From Emydura subglobosa (taxonomy: Eukaryota; Chordata; Testudines; Chelidae): a stretch of 64,000 bases of DNA. The notes below the pieces were generated by a model. It was not told where the DNA came from and did no database searches. It saw only the letters and a program-made list of their open reading frames with translations. The stretch's first letter is position 1. Each line of letters begins with the position of its first letter. The stretch covers positions 16,313,877 through 16,377,876 of the forward strand of contig ML680053.1 in assembly GCA_007922225.1 (NCBI GenBank), read 5' to 3'. The translations under genes were made by a program, and so were the position numbers. Shown in pieces: positions 12,211 to 24,170 of the stretch.

Positions 12211-13790
12211 TCACGTATTTAGATGCATTCATGAGTTCAGGGCTGGCCCCAGCTCATGTGGGGGACCCTCTTGCAAACACTTACACTGAGTTCTTCCTAC
12301 TCGCCACTAGATTATGGAAAGTGCAGCCACTTTCAACTCTGCTCCCACTGAAAACTTATGCTCTGAAGGCCTGCAGATGCTAAAAGTCAGCCCTGTCTGA
12401 TACAACATGTAGCAGTGCCTCGTAATGCGAAACTTTTTCTTAACTAAACCATGTTGTTATATCTACGCACTTATTTTTGTCTATACATAGAAAGATTCAT
12501 GTATCACCGTCTGCCCTCTCTCTAGTTTTTGCACTTGTTAAACCAAGAAGTAGGGTTTGTTTTTAAGTATTAGAAGCTTTACCTTGCAAAGCAGATGCAT
12601 AACCCTTTGAAAGATGTTATGCAGCTTAATATGCATTGTAACAATAATTCTTTTTCCTCACTTTGTTTATTTAAATGTTTTAAGAGCATATGCATTCGCC
12701 ATGTGTCCGCAATATGGGAACGACTGAATATCTGTCCTTCGTATGGTCTTCATCCTACAACCTTGACTCACATCAGTAATCCTTACTCAAGTGAACAGGT
12801 GGGGGCAGGATCGCACCTTTTTATTGGGAGTGGCTCTGCAGAGAGACAAGGGAATAAAAATAAAACTAATAGTGATAAATATTTCACCAAATGGACCTTG
12901 GACCTTTTCCAATGAATAAGGATGCACAAAAGCTTTGCAGTCTTTTTGTTTGCTCAGTATTTTATTGCTAGCTGTACTATTTCCTTTCAGACAGAACTAT
13001 TTAATAAATGCTGTACATATATGCAACTAGTCATCCAGCAAAAATGGTGTTCTATTAACATGCATGATGTTGTTTTTTTCACACAGTTTTATCTCCTAGC
13101 GGTATAACTGCTTAGAATACAGTTCTCCCTCTCTCTTTATATGTATTTCCAGCATTTCTTTAAGCATCACTGCCTCCAGTTTCAATACCCAAAGGTGTGT
13201 GTTTACAATTGATGCTGCCCAGGATTGCGTTCATCTACAGTAAACTATTTATTACAGAACTATAATGTAGACAAATTTAGATAGCTTTTGAATTCACAGG
13301 TGAAATAAATGTAGAGGGTAATTCTTGTTGGTTTTCTTGAGCTCCTGACTTTTTTCTTTTCATGCAAAGGTAGGCAGTGGATCTCTACCCAAAGTGAGAG
13401 CATTAGTGGCAATATGTGTAAAGTACTACTGTTGGTAAATCAGTTCACCTAGCCTCAGCAAACCAGTGTAACTGCACTTCTACTGTTCTTCCCAACTGCT
13501 TGATCTGTATTGTGCTTTGTGAAATTGTGCTGTAGCCATTCCAGGTGACATCAGTAACTGGGTGTAAAATATTGTCATTTTCTATTGTCGGTTGTATAGA
13601 ATGGTTGGTGTACAGTGTTGTACAGCTGGAGGGGTGCTTGTACATACATGGGGAAATGAAGAACATTATGTGTCACTCACGGCAAATATTGATATTTGTT
13701 GGTCAGCCAAAGATTTTCCTATTCTTTGCTGCTTAAACTTGTGCCTTAATATTGTATATAATAAATGTATAAAATGTTTCCTTCCTTGCT
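12211..13790 (+). other. Repeat-poor AT-rich stretch, probable distal 3' UTR
   Basis: No transposon recognised. It contains several TTTTT and TGTANATA-like runs and two AATAAA hexamers, in keeping with a distal 3' UTR. Confidence 0.4.
13760..13765 (+). promoter_or_regulatory. Candidate AMOTL1 poly(A) signal
   Basis: Canonical AATAAA in the context gtatataataaatgtat, followed within 30 bases by T/GT-rich sequence (gtttccttccttgcttttcc). It is proposed as the main cleavage signal of AMOTL1. Distance from the stop is 6.4 kb including about 2.3 kb of inserted elements. Confidence 0.4.
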
Positions 13791-15689
13791 TTTCCAGTGT
13801 GATATGTATTAGATCTATAAAAAAACTCATGGATGTTTAAACAGTTCTCTAAGCTTTCGAAGGCCAGTTACTAAAATTGGAAAACAATAGCTCAGGTATC
13901 TTCAGTTCATTTCCCTTCTTTCATAACCCTAAACTATACGCATCATGGCATATCTTGTCAATGAACACCAGTGGAGAGGAAGTTGATTGTATGTCTCATC
14001 TGAAAGACAAGGACTCATATAGATAGGCCTGCAAAGGGAAGAGTAAAAACAAATAAATGAAAAGAACCTAGCTATACCCCAGCAAGCATGACGAATAGGA
14101 TCAGAAAGAATTAATTTATCTTCTCTAGTTGGGAGACACCTGTTCTTTCCCAGACGGGAATACAGCCTGATTCTGCTCCCACTCAAGTTCATGGCAAAAC
14201 TCCCTCTGATTTCATCAATTCAGGACTGGTTCTTTAGTGAATTAAAATAACAATATCCATGCTAAGGTTATGAAAGGGATTATATGATGGTGTTGCTTTC
14301 ATTAACAGGGGACTAGACTTGATGACCAAAGAGGTTCCATCCAGTGTTATGTCCTATGTAAGCAGTTAAGACCATTGGACCATTTCTGTATGGTTTTATG
14401 GAATTTGAGGGTGCCCACTCAAGTGAAAGAAACAGCAGAGGAAAAAGTGACACTTGCACAAGTGTCTGGCATTTAGTAACTGAGATCTGCTCAGCAGACT
14501 CTCACATGCTCTTGAATGAGTCTATTAGAAAATTCCTGAAACAACTCCAAAGGAGCTCCATTTATGTAAGGTATGAAAACCACGAAGTGCATCTCCCCGT
14601 CTGCTTGCCACATTCCTGCCTGGCTGTCCTGCACCTGTTTAAAAAAAACAACCCTGGAATTAACGTGTCAGAAGACACACAGGGGATGTCATAGATACTA
14701 GCGTGGATGGCATCCTTCATACATTGCTGCAGACTCATGTCCCACATACTCAACACAAGCTTCAGTGCCAAACTGGGTCTCCTATCTTATCACTCTCTCC
14801 AACATGCAGCAGATGTATCTATTTTTAGTGCATGTGGGCTTTGCCAACAACAGCAACCAAAACTTAGGTAATGAACTCAGGCCCATAGAAAAATCTAGTT
14901 TGTTGTTTGAAAAAAGCTGGCTCCTGGATTTTGTAGCAAGAGTTAGGACTTAGCTTAGTGGCTTGAGATCATGTTAGGAAACTAACCAGCCCGAAAAAAA
15001 AGTAATAGTAGAATGGAATCTGCATACCATTCATAACCATTCAAAGTCTTCATAGATAAATGGAGATTTTAGAATTCTCTCTCCTTTGCTCATTGAAGGG
15101 GGTCTTCAGGAGGTAGAAACTTGGGGCTGCATAGTCAGGGCACCATCCATTCTAATCCCATGAAGTCTATGTGTGGGATAGTAGTAACCAACCCAGTCAT
15201 TTCTCCCCACTCTCAGCCCCCCATCAACAGCATCAAAGTCCAGTCTTGTCTACAGTCTCCACCACTGCCAGTGACACCAATAATCCCAGGAGCTATTTAG
15301 CAGTCACTAGAGATGTTCTGGATCCAAATCCTGGTGCCTTGGTCCATTTCTAATATGGGTCTGATGCCTGTGATGTCTGAGGACAGACTCTTATTTGTAC
15401 AGCCTTGTCTGCATTCAGTAACCTATCATCCTTGCTAAGGTACCTGGACAGGCACATTTGCATTTCCCCCCATAGTCACCAAAATCACTCTTCTGCTTCC
15501 CTGTGTTTGTTGGCTACGTATCCACAGTGCAAATTGCATGCCTGGTACTTTGAGAAGGATATCCTTCCAGGACCTGATAATATCCAGGCGTGCCCTTAAT
15601 GGGCTACCATTCCTTTTGATTTGTGTAGAAAGCTTGAGTTTGAATGTGGCCGCTGAGCGATAGTATGAACTGTACAAGAGTCCCAGCTC
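13791..15689. other. Intergenic stretch, little recognisable
   Basis: Near 14285-14365 is a weak CR1 3' end on + ('gactagacttgatgacc' then 'gaggttccatcc'). Otherwise I see no gene, RNA or clear repeat. Confidence 0.4.
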
Positions 15690-15699
15690 TCATCGTAGA

Positions 15700-15920
15700 A
15701 CTCACATTGTGCAGGTCTATAGCACTTGTCCTCAGAGGCGCGCAATGTACTTTTCCAAATATTCATTATTCTCCAACCCCATGAGGTAAAAGAATATTAT
15801 TAGCACCACTTCATAGATGAGGAAACCAAGGTCACGTGCCTTGTCTACGGTCACAGAGCACTGGTGGCAAACCCAGCCGTAGAACCTAATACTCGTGTCT
15901 GCGGATCTTGGGCGCTAACC
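15700..15920 (-). mobile_element. SINE, antisense, MIR/CORE-like
   Basis: Reads 'gatgaggaaaccaaggtca', then 'tggtggcaaacccag' and a 'ctaaccc' end. This is the antisense form of a tRNA-derived SINE; the last bases are the antisense of its tRNA-like head. A related antisense block occurs at 33440-33560. Confidence 0.6.
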
Positions 15921-16189
15921 CTCACATCAGTTACGTTTATATTTCTTTCCAGGATTAGTCTCAGAGAGGTGCTTTTAAAGGGGGAAAAGCAGTTTTACCC
16001 TGCAGGTGTTTGCCATATGCTTTCCTTCTTGCAGCAGATAATAGTTATACATTACATTAGGAAAGCTAGTGTAACCAAACCCATTTGTAGGTAAGATGAG
16101 AGCAGAGGCAGGATTTGCACTCCACAAAGTTCTAAACACATTTTGTAGTGTTTTTACAGAGTGAAGTACGGTCTCGTAGGGAAGGCCTA

Positions 16190-16390
16190 GAACAAGGAGT
16201 CAGGCGTCCTGCACTATATTCATAGCTATAGCAAAGATTAGCTGAGTGCCTTTAGGTAAGTCACTGAACCCATCACTGGTCAAATGAGGATAATACTTCC
16301 CTACCTCACGGTGGTGTTATGAGGCTTAGTGTAGCTGTTGTAAAGCGTTTGGAGCGTGTTGGCTTGAAAGTGCCAAGTATTATTTGCGTT
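16190..16390 (+). mobile_element. MIR-like SINE
   Basis: Contains the ordered MIR landmarks 'gagtcaggcgtcctg', 'tttaggtaagtcactgaacc', 'gaggataatacttccctacc', 'tgttatgaggcttagtg', 'gtaaagcgtttgga' and 'gccaagtattattt'. The copy is old and has no long flanking repeat that I can see. Confidence 0.8.
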
Positions 16391-16434
16391 CATTTTCCAG
16401 TTCAGTTGTTTCTGAATTTTCTCTGCTCACACTC

Positions 16435-16615
16435 TAGTGGACTGTGCATCCGGAGACCCCAGTTCTGTTCCTGTCTCTGCCTCTGACTTGCTGTGTGAAT
16501 TGGGCAAATGATTTCGCCTCGCTATGCCTCAGTGCCGCATCTGATAAATGGGACTAATGCGACTGACCTCCTTCGGAAAGCTGTGAGTTCCACAGGTGAA
16601 AAAAACATATAAAGA
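16435..16615 (+). mobile_element. MIR-like SINE
   Basis: Second MIR-type copy directly after the first and in the same orientation. Landmarks are 'ggagaccccagttctgttcc', 'gtgtgaattgggcaaatgat', 'tgcctcagtgccgcatctg' and 'ataaatgggactaat'. Confidence 0.75.
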
Positions 16616-18115
16616 CAATGTGGTGTTTGGTGATAATCCATTCGTTCTGCCGTTCTACTACTTCTCATGACCGATGAAAGCCTCTTTTACAAAATAAAGC
16701 CCTACCTCAGAGCCCAGTTAGCCCGCCCTTGGTATAACAACTTGCATTCAATATTTTGACTTAAACACGTCTACTGTCATTCACAGCTCAGTTTTGGAAC
16801 GTTTTCTAACTATCGCACCCAGACGTCAAAAACTGTTTCATTGATCAACACCTTCAGAATCTGCCTCTATTGTTCTGTGCTGAGTCATTTCCTTGCCTTA
16901 AATCCGCGGGAACTGGTGGCAGCAGCATGGCTTGAGATATTTAAAACTCAGTGTGACCAATGCAGATGGCGGCTGTGGCCAGGGTAAGGAATAAGCTGGC
17001 ACAGCCATCTGTGGGCACGGACTAGGTGATCAGAGAATTTCTATGAGCCCACCTTAAACCCGTGCTTCCCGCTTTAGCATGCAGTTGGCTCTCAGTGCAA
17101 AAACCTATGCTATTTAGTATGTAGACTGCTGTTACAAATGTGAATTGCACTGCAGCTCTGTTATGTTGGGCAGCATTTCCATCAGACAGCAAGCAGGGAA
17201 AACAAAGAATAATGAGCAGCAGTGTTACAGCCATTGGTAAACCTGGTACAAGACGAGCAGTTGTCATCATTTCTGTTGTGTATTAATGGTAATCCATACC
17301 TTAAGCCATGGCTTTGCAGGCAAGTGACACTATCTTAGACGACACAGCAGTCTCAGGCTATAAAAGGGCCAGGAATTAGATGACACTGGGGCTGAAAGAC
17401 TCCCTAGGGCATTTTCTTTCATAGCAGCTACTTCAGCTTTGGATAAATAAATCTCACAGCTCATAGTTTCCAGAGGATGCCTTGGCTCAGCGGCACAGGG
17501 AGTGAAATTCCCTCACACACAGAAGTCCAGTGCGCCACTTTAAGTCCTGTTTTGATGTAAATCAGGAGTAACGCCATTGAAGTCAATGGAGCCACACTGG
17601 TGTGCACACTATCAGAATCAAGCCCAAAGTGTACAGAATTAGGGCCCAGGCCTGTAAAGTGCTGGGAGTTGAGAAGCCGCTGATAGCAGCACTCAGTGCC
17701 TTGCAGGATTTTGACTTTTCCTGGGTACATTCTGCAAGGTGCTTTGAAAGCCAGTGAGCTTGTATCAGTGCAAGATCGTTATCAGTTACTGAACATCAGG
17801 CCACAGTGGCCAACAGTTTGAACTGTTCCTAAAGGAAGACCAGTGCCTTTGACAATCAAGTCACTTCTTTAACGTGCCACAGTATAGGTTGAGGTGCCTA
17901 ACTATGGGCACCAGTTTGGAAATTATACAAATAATGACCACCTCATTGCCCAGCGTTCTCCTGTTGTATTTTCAGTTACTGATTTCATGTAATTAGGAAG
18001 GTTTTTGCCTCGCTAGGTGATGTGATTTCTAAGTCCCTCAACTCTAAGATGTCAATGTACAACCATTTGTCTGGCAGAATTAGCTATCAGGAAGAAGCAG
18101 CAGCTGATGTTTCTA
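16616..18115. other. Intergenic stretch
   Basis: Only a small dispersed motif near 17560-17625 ('gtaaatcaggagtaacgcc' with 'gaagtcaatggagccacact') is recognisable. It recurs in variant form near 6.1, 11.3, 19.3 and 24.8 kb. Confidence 0.4.
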
Positions 18116-18405
18116 GGGCTATGTCTATACTACTGTCGGTATAACTTATGGCGAATAAACCACACCCCAGAGCGCCATAAGTTACACCAACCTAAGCGCC
18201 GGCGTGGACAGCGCTGTGTCGGTGGGAGGGTTTCTCCCACTAACAGAGCTACGGCTGCTCAGTGAGGGTAGATTAATTAAGTCGACAGGAGAGCTCTCTC
18301 CTGTCGGCCTAGAGCGACTACACTGGACAGTTTACAGCAGCGCAGCTTCATCGGTGCAGCTGCTCCACTGTAAGCTCTCTAGTGCAGCCTACGTGAAGGG
18401 CCCTC
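18116..18405. mobile_element. MITE with internal palindromes
   Basis: Starts agggctatgtctatactact and ends 'ctagtgcagcctacgtgaag', an imperfect inverted repeat. Inside are several stem-forming pairs, for example 'ggcgaataaac..' against 'gcgccataagttac', and 'gacaggagagctc' against 'gagctctctcctgtc'. It has no coding capacity. It belongs to the family of short turtle elements whose ends read like 'tagtgtagac'. The parent superfamily is not certain. Confidence 0.65.
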
Positions 18406-20029
18406 ACCAGGGCCATTTATCATTCCAAAAGAAGAGGGTTTTGCAAAAAGATTCTGCTGGTGTCAGTTTTGCTCTGGTTGTGCAGTGTCAGAGCTTGGCT
18501 AATAATTGACACGAACCTTTTCTAAACAGACTGACTGTGAACCATTCCCTTGAGCACCCTAAATATTTCTAAAAGGGCTTCGTTGCCAGCCTGTTTATAT
18601 GATACTGCAGCGCAACGGTTCCCAGGGCGACCTGTGCCGCTTACACAAAGCAGCGTCCTCAGCAGATGGCACAGACGTCTCTGTTAGCAGGGGCTCTGTC
18701 ACAACTTTGAAATATCATTACACGCCGCGCGATAAATTGTTGCTTGTGCGTAACGTGCAATGTCACCAGCAGCCTCTCAACCAGTTTCTTAAACTTCTCA
18801 CTGTCACATTAAAGAAACAACAGGAAGAAAGACTGTCTTCAGCTCCAATATAGCTCACCCAAACACTTCCTGAGTTCGGTGCATAGGTAAGCCTCTGTGT
18901 CGAGGCCTCTACTGCCGATGATTGTGGACTTCAATCCTGTAACTTTCTTGAACACTGTCTTCATGTCAGCTACATGGATCAGGGACTGCTAATGGGGATA
19001 TAGACCCAGCTCCTCATGGTAGTTAGCAGCTAATTCCCATTGATTTCAGTGCTTTTAGGATCTGGAGCAGAGAATCTCCTACCTCAAAGGTTATCTGTTC
19101 AAATCTCACACTGGAAACTTTTTGTGGCAGGGCCCATGTCTTTATTTGTGTTTATTTCCATTTGTACTACACCTGCAATGAAAAAGCACACATACTGGGC
19201 GCTGGGCTCCCAGGACAATCTGGTCAGCAAAAAATGCATATGATCATTGTGAAATAAGCTTTCCATCTCAGTCCAAGCCCTAGTGCCTAAGTCTCATTTA
19301 CATCAGGGTAAATCACGAGTAGCTCCGCTGAAAGTTAATGGGCTGGTTTCTGGTTGATTTTGGGGGCTACTCTGGTGACATCAAGCAGCTCTCTAGCTGG
19401 CCAGTTCAGTTGTGTTTACAGCTTCGCTGGGTTACCAGAGCAGTGCAAAGCAGTCAGCACATACTGGAGACTCTGCCCAGTGGAATTTGCTAAAAATAAT
19501 GCGGTTTGCAATAATACTGATTCGAGATCAGACTCAGTCCCACTTGTGCCCGCTGCAGCTATGGGTCTAGAGCTGAGCAAACAGTGAGACGCCATTGACA
19601 AGAGCGTTCACTAATTTGCAGTCTCTGGCAATTGGGTACGTTTGTGCTCCTGGCTTTTCTGCAAATATTTGTGCACCGAGGCGTTTGCTCACATGAGCGT
19701 TGGGAAAAACCTGTCCTTCACGCATGCAAAAAATAAAATACAAAATAAAACGGTGTGCACACCCGACTGTGGAGGTGATTCTCCCCTAGTGATTAAAGTT
19801 TCAGTCACCCAATCAGAGCATAGCAAACCTATCATGTGATGTACGTGACCAATCACACTCTAAATGGGGGTAGCTGAGGGCACAGGCAAAGGGAGACATT
19901 TGTGAACAACCAATTGGCTGGCACACATTTGTCTACTTCACTTGCTGTACAGTTCTGAATAAGAAAATAGCAAAATCTAGAGTCTGCACTGCATCAAGCG
20001 GTGCAAGCCAGGAGGAGTGTGGGCACGAT
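18406..20029. other. Intergenic stretch
   Basis: No gene or RNA recognised. Frames of 60-100 codons occur on both strands but lack convincing splice signals or family motifs. Confidence 0.4.
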
Positions 20030-20250
20030 GGCTTTACGCCGTCTCAATGCCTTCTGGATTCTGGACTACTAAGGTTCTGGAATCAGCTCCTGGTGTAAAT
20101 TAAAGCAGCCACAGGGCTGCTCTAACTTCAGCAGTCTTTCCAGCGCTGCCTATGGGGTTGCCCAGCATCCCCAAATGCCCCATAGTGACAGCTACTCCCC
20201 TTCCCCAAAAGCCAAGGACTGCCTGGACACAGAGCGAGAACTTGCACTGC
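20030..20250. repeat. Interspersed repeat, partner of 27958-28110
   Basis: Shares ordered segments with the second block: 'ggattctgga/ggg', 'cctggtgtaaattaaagcag' against 'cggtgtaagttacagcagcc', and 'cagtctttcc' against 'gctgtctttcc'. The centre is a partial palindrome (gtaa..ttacagcag against ctgctctaactt). Class unknown, probably a non-autonomous element. Confidence 0.5.
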
Positions 20251-21544
20251 TACAGGGGTTTCTCCACACCAGTAGTGAGGCACAGGTTTTGAAAAGCCTG
20301 CCCTGCCCCCCACCCATGCTGTTCTTGCTCAGTATATGAGCGCAAGGCTCCAGTCCTCAGTAGCACCATTTCACTGTATGCAGCGTGGCCCCTTCTTACA
20401 TTAATGTAAATGGCGAGGCAGCTCCCGGCCTGAGCGGTACAGAGAATAAACAGTTCTAACTAAAGATGAGCCTAGCTCAATCTCGCCCACCTTTGGGGCA
20501 GCGTTTAATGGATTCAGCCTTTCCCCTGACCCCTGTCACTATCATGGCCTGAACCAAAACACAATCTGGATCCCAACACCCACCAACTGGTGTTGCTCTA
20601 TCTGGACTCTGCAGCTTTGGCCCAGCTCTATTTAGAACCAGGTTCATTGACAGTCGATTGGCTCTTCGCTTTCTGTTTGAAGAGCAGTGGACTTTCCATT
20701 TCCTTTCAGGCTCTGGCAGATCTGAAATCATCCCTGTTTAAAGAGAGAAAGAAATGAATCCTGGGGGAACTGACCTGAGCAGGCACTGACCTTCTAGCCT
20801 AGAGATAGCAGACAGCAAGATTTACCAGTCCAAGGATTACAGCCCCACCCACCTGGGCTGGGATGCAGACTAGTTCCTAGAATTTTCCTACAGCAACAGA
20901 GAAGTTGCTGCTGCTGCTAATAATAATACCAGCCATTCAGTTCTCCCTCTTCTTTTGAGTAATTGACAGAAGGAATAGCATAGCTATGGTTGGTAGATGA
21001 CCGCATGGGTCATCTAAAGTAAAAATCACTCTCTATAAGCACGTGGTGTCAGATGTTACAGATGCATTTATATTTATTTTGCATTAAATGCTTTAATGGC
21101 AACAGAACTGAAGAGTCTGTTCTCCAAAGAACTTTCTCTGATTACACGACGCTCCTTTTGACTCCCCATTTATGGCTGAAAAATTCTACATATATACACA
21201 TGGCTTATGCATTACCTGGAAATGCAATTAGGTCTCTGCACACCACCGAGGGGGCAGCTGATGACCCTCCTGGAATTCAGAACTTCCTGTGTGACAGCTG
21301 GACCCTGGAGCAGAAAATAAAGAGCTAAGCAGCAGCCGGCCTCCCCATCAGTCTCCCGACTCCTACAGAACTTGGGTGTTATCAGCCAATGCAGGCAACG
21401 TCTTTCTGGATTTAAAAATTGAGAGAGAACAGCATTTTCAGAACAATTGAAAGCCTGACCCTGATGGGTGTTGAGCAGAGGGGCCCCTCTCTCTGAGGCT
21501 CTCTCTCTACCCATTCAGAGATCCTTTTGTCCCTCCATCTGACC
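20251..21544. other. Intergenic stretch
   Basis: Nothing recognised apart from short frames without family motifs or splice support. Confidence 0.4.
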
Positions 21545-21830
21545 ATCTGACCATGGGAAAGGTCTATTAGGTTACCTAGTCCAGCCCCTTGCCTGTGCAG
21601 GATTGCTCCTTACAGTATAGTCGCTAACCCACTTTTAAATTGACTCCACTGATAGAGTTTCCACCATTTTGCATGACTGCAGACCAATAGATTTCTAAAT
21701 GGTATGGTCGTCAGCTCCCATTTCCCTTTTCTTAATTTAATCTCATTGCTCTTAGTTAGATCCCGTTAGACATCCTTATTCACATGGTACCACCCGTCTG
21801 CACATGAATGGGAAATGTAATCACAGGACA
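21545..21830 (-). mobile_element. CR1 3' segment, antisense
   Basis: Antisense CR1 text: 'ccatgggaaaggtctattag', 'ctagtccagccccttgcctg', 'ctgatagagtttccaccatt', 'gaccaatagatttctaaatgg' shortened here by position. This is the order seen in the 3' end of CR1 read backwards. It is old and diverged. Confidence 0.65.
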
Positions 21831-21924
21831 ACTCCAACCCCACTTGAAAATGTACAAAAATACTGAAATCGATAGGGTCATATCAGGCTGAGTGCACAAC
21901 CTGGCCACGAACTGCCCAACTTTT

Positions 21925-22323
21925 CTGTCCTGCTATTTGTGTTATCTTGTGTGACCTTGGGCAAGTCACATAATGTCTTTTTAGAAAGACAAGGTGGGTG
22001 AGGTAACACTTTTATTGGACTAACTTCTGTTGGTGAGAGAGACAAGCTTTTGCGATTACAGAGAGAAGACGAGCTTTGTGTAAGCTCGAAAGCCTGTCTC
22101 TCTCACCAACGGAAGTTGGTCCAATAAAAGCTATTATCTCACCCCCTTGTCTCACTACTATCCTGGGACCAACAGGGCTACAACAACACAACACTGCTTT
22201 TGTCTATACTCTAAACACTTTAGGGCAGGAACTCTCTCTTCTGCTGGGTATACACAGTGCAGCACACAATGGAGTCCCAATAGCATTTGGGGCTTTGCGA
22301 TGCAAGTACAATACAAATAATTA
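21925..22323 (+). mobile_element. SINE apparently split by a PLE palindrome
   Basis: A SINE core 'gtgtgaccttgggcaagtca' (21950-21970) lies left of the palindrome. A SINE tail lies right of it: 'ctttagggcaggaactctct' then 'agtgcagcacacaatggag' and 'atacaaataattag'. Similar SINE tails occur at 61.95-62.05 kb and, antisense, at 33.78-33.89 kb. Either one SINE was split or two fragments lie side by side. Confidence 0.55.
21985..22192. mobile_element. Penelope-like tail palindrome, second family
   Basis: Left arm 'cttttattggactaacttct' + 'gttggtgagagagacaagct'; right arm is its complement ('cctgtctctctcaccaacgg' + 'aagttggtccaataaaagct'). The right arm continues to 'cctgggaccaacagggctac', a PLE-like terminus comparable to 'cacggctacccctctgg' in the other family. 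The loop lies near 22060-22085. Head-to-head tails again suggest a PLE. Confidence 0.6.
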
Positions 22324-22539
22324 GCTAATGTGATTGTACGACCACAGGGTGACAAGTGAATATTCACATTATAACCAGAGCTGCTGAATGCAGAAAAACT
22401 AAACTGCCTGAAAGGGGGAGAAAAAGCTGATGTAAATGACTGTGGAAAGGAACCAGACTGAAAAAAATTAGATGCCATAAATATAAAACCTACGTTATGT
22501 TGTTATAGCAACGAAAATGTGTGTGGGAAAAAAATGACG

Positions 22540-22915
22540 TTAAGAGGCTCCCATGTCCCTTGTGTTACGGTATCTATTTAGGCTGGTGAGCTTCTGGGTG
22601 TCGAGGCAAGCTGTTCTGCCGTTTATGTGTCGAAGCCGGTCTGACGTGCCATCAAGAAAGAACAAACCATATGCTGTGAAATCCTGATAGAAAGTGTAAC
22701 ATGAGCCAGGCACAGTGGAACTGTAGGGAGGAGCTGCTGTCCAAACGCTTGGAAAAACCAAACACTGTCTTGACTCACAGCTGAAATTCACTTCAGCTGC
22801 AAAAATCTGAAGCTGTTTCATGGTTGTTGCAATCCAGGCTTCTGCTCTGGGTACATCTCTGCTCGAAGGTGCAGAAGCAAAGCAGACGTCGATTCCTGGT
22901 ACAAACCTATCTGTT
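22540..22915 (-). other. Exon-like open frame, unassigned
   Basis: Reading leftward, a pyrimidine-rich tract ending 'ttctaaaacag' (just above 22915) precedes about 125 open codons with several Cys and aromatic residues, then a stop. There is no ATG. No family is recognised. A frame this long can occur by chance in 64 kb, so this is only a candidate last exon. Confidence 0.2.
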
Positions 22916-23429
22916 TTAGAAAACAATAATAATAAATATTAATTAATTAACCAGCGCACACTCTTGGCTATTTTGTGTCTCTCACTCCCCAGCATCATCC
23001 ACTGATTAGAAAGCTACAGGCCACATTGTGTCTGGCCCTTATGCAGATGTGTGGGGACGGCTGAGCAGGTACAATGAGCCTGCCTCCCCATCCCCTGCCT
23101 CTCCCACCAGGTACAATAGCAGTTCCTCCTTTCAAAGCACACTCCATCCTAGTGTCTCAAGAGTGCAAATCACTCCAAGGCAGAAACGGGGCCATGACTA
23201 GTCTTCCTCACAGCAGAGTTATGGAGTTCAGGAGATGCTCTCTCTTCCCTAGGCTCCCAGCACCCAGGGGGGAGTATGGACACGATGCTGTCTCTGGATG
23301 TTGCATCCTGCTCTCTTCAGAGCAGGACGAGTGCAGGGGCACTTGGATAATCACTGAAGGTGTATGGTAACAATACGATATTGATGGGACAAGAAAGCAG
23401 GGTGGTGTGCTGCAGGGAGCTTTAGCATT

Positions 23430-23650
23430 TAGACTCATAGAACCATAGGGTTAGAAGGGACCGCAAGGGTCATCTCGTCCAACCCCCTGCCAGCATGCAG
23501 GATTTGTTGGGTCTCAACCATCCAAGATGGCTATGGAGTAAGCCAGTTTGTTTATGCTCCACTCAGGGTCAGGGAAGGAATTTAGAGTCATCCCATGGAA
23601 CACGATGTGGCCTAAAGGGTTGACCTTGTGTCTCGTGAGCAAACCACGAC
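23430..23650 (-). mobile_element. CR1 3' end, antisense
   Basis: Begins 'gactcatagaaccatagggt', then 'tagaagggaccgcaagggtc', 'tccaaccccctgccagcatg' and 'caggatttgttgggtct'. The same subfamily signature recurs at 53.40-53.48 kb. About 200 bases remain. Confidence 0.8.
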
Positions 23651-24084
23651 TGCTTAATTTGAAGAAAGACTGGTAGAGGATTTAAATAGGAAGGGGCTCA
23701 CTAAGCATATGACTTTCTCTTACGGCAACTGCGTTGGACATTAGGGTATGTGGCAGTATGTATCACCCAAATGTATTTTATCTTGCTCTATTACAGATGG
23801 TGGAACTGTTTATCCTGGATATTCTCTCCCCTGTGCTGACTGGCTGTTTGCTTAAACCCCCTCCCTCACTCTTTCTTCACCTCAGCCTTGTTCCACACCC
23901 CACCCTCCTCCTTCATCCCACCTCAGCCCTGTCCTCTCACCCTTCTCCTTTCTCTGTCCTTATCTTAGCTGCTCCTAACTCAACCCCACTCCCGCACGCC
24001 AAAAACTCAGGGAACTAATCGGTCATTTGCCACCATCACATTGGTCACTCTGCTAGAGTGTTATAAGACTGCCTTTGAGTCTAT

Positions 24085-24170
24085 GTTGACATAGTGCTTA
24101 CCACACAGGGACTCCGTATTTGGTTGATCCCTAGGGACTACCATAATAAACTTGATTAACAATAACACTC
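24085..24170 (+). mobile_element. SINE tail fragment
   Basis: 'catagtgcttaccacacagg' followed by 'ctagggactaccataataa' matches the tail seen in the SINEs at 22.2 and 61.95 kb. Short and old. Confidence 0.4.

Larger units (their letters stand above)
7372..13790 (+). other. AMOTL1: Probable AMOTL1 3' untranslated region
   Basis: Inferred extent. Nothing after the stop looks coding on the + strand, and long stretches (9.19-11.2 and 12.2-13.8 kb) are repeat-poor and AT-rich, as in a long vertebrate 3' UTR. The proposed end is the AATAAA at 13760-13765, in the context ttgtatataataaatg. An earlier AATAAA lies at 13003-13008. Insertions inside are the CR1 at 7490-9192, SINE pieces at 11215-11515 and a solo LTR at 11616-12206. 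Transcript data would be needed to fix the true end. Confidence 0.5.
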
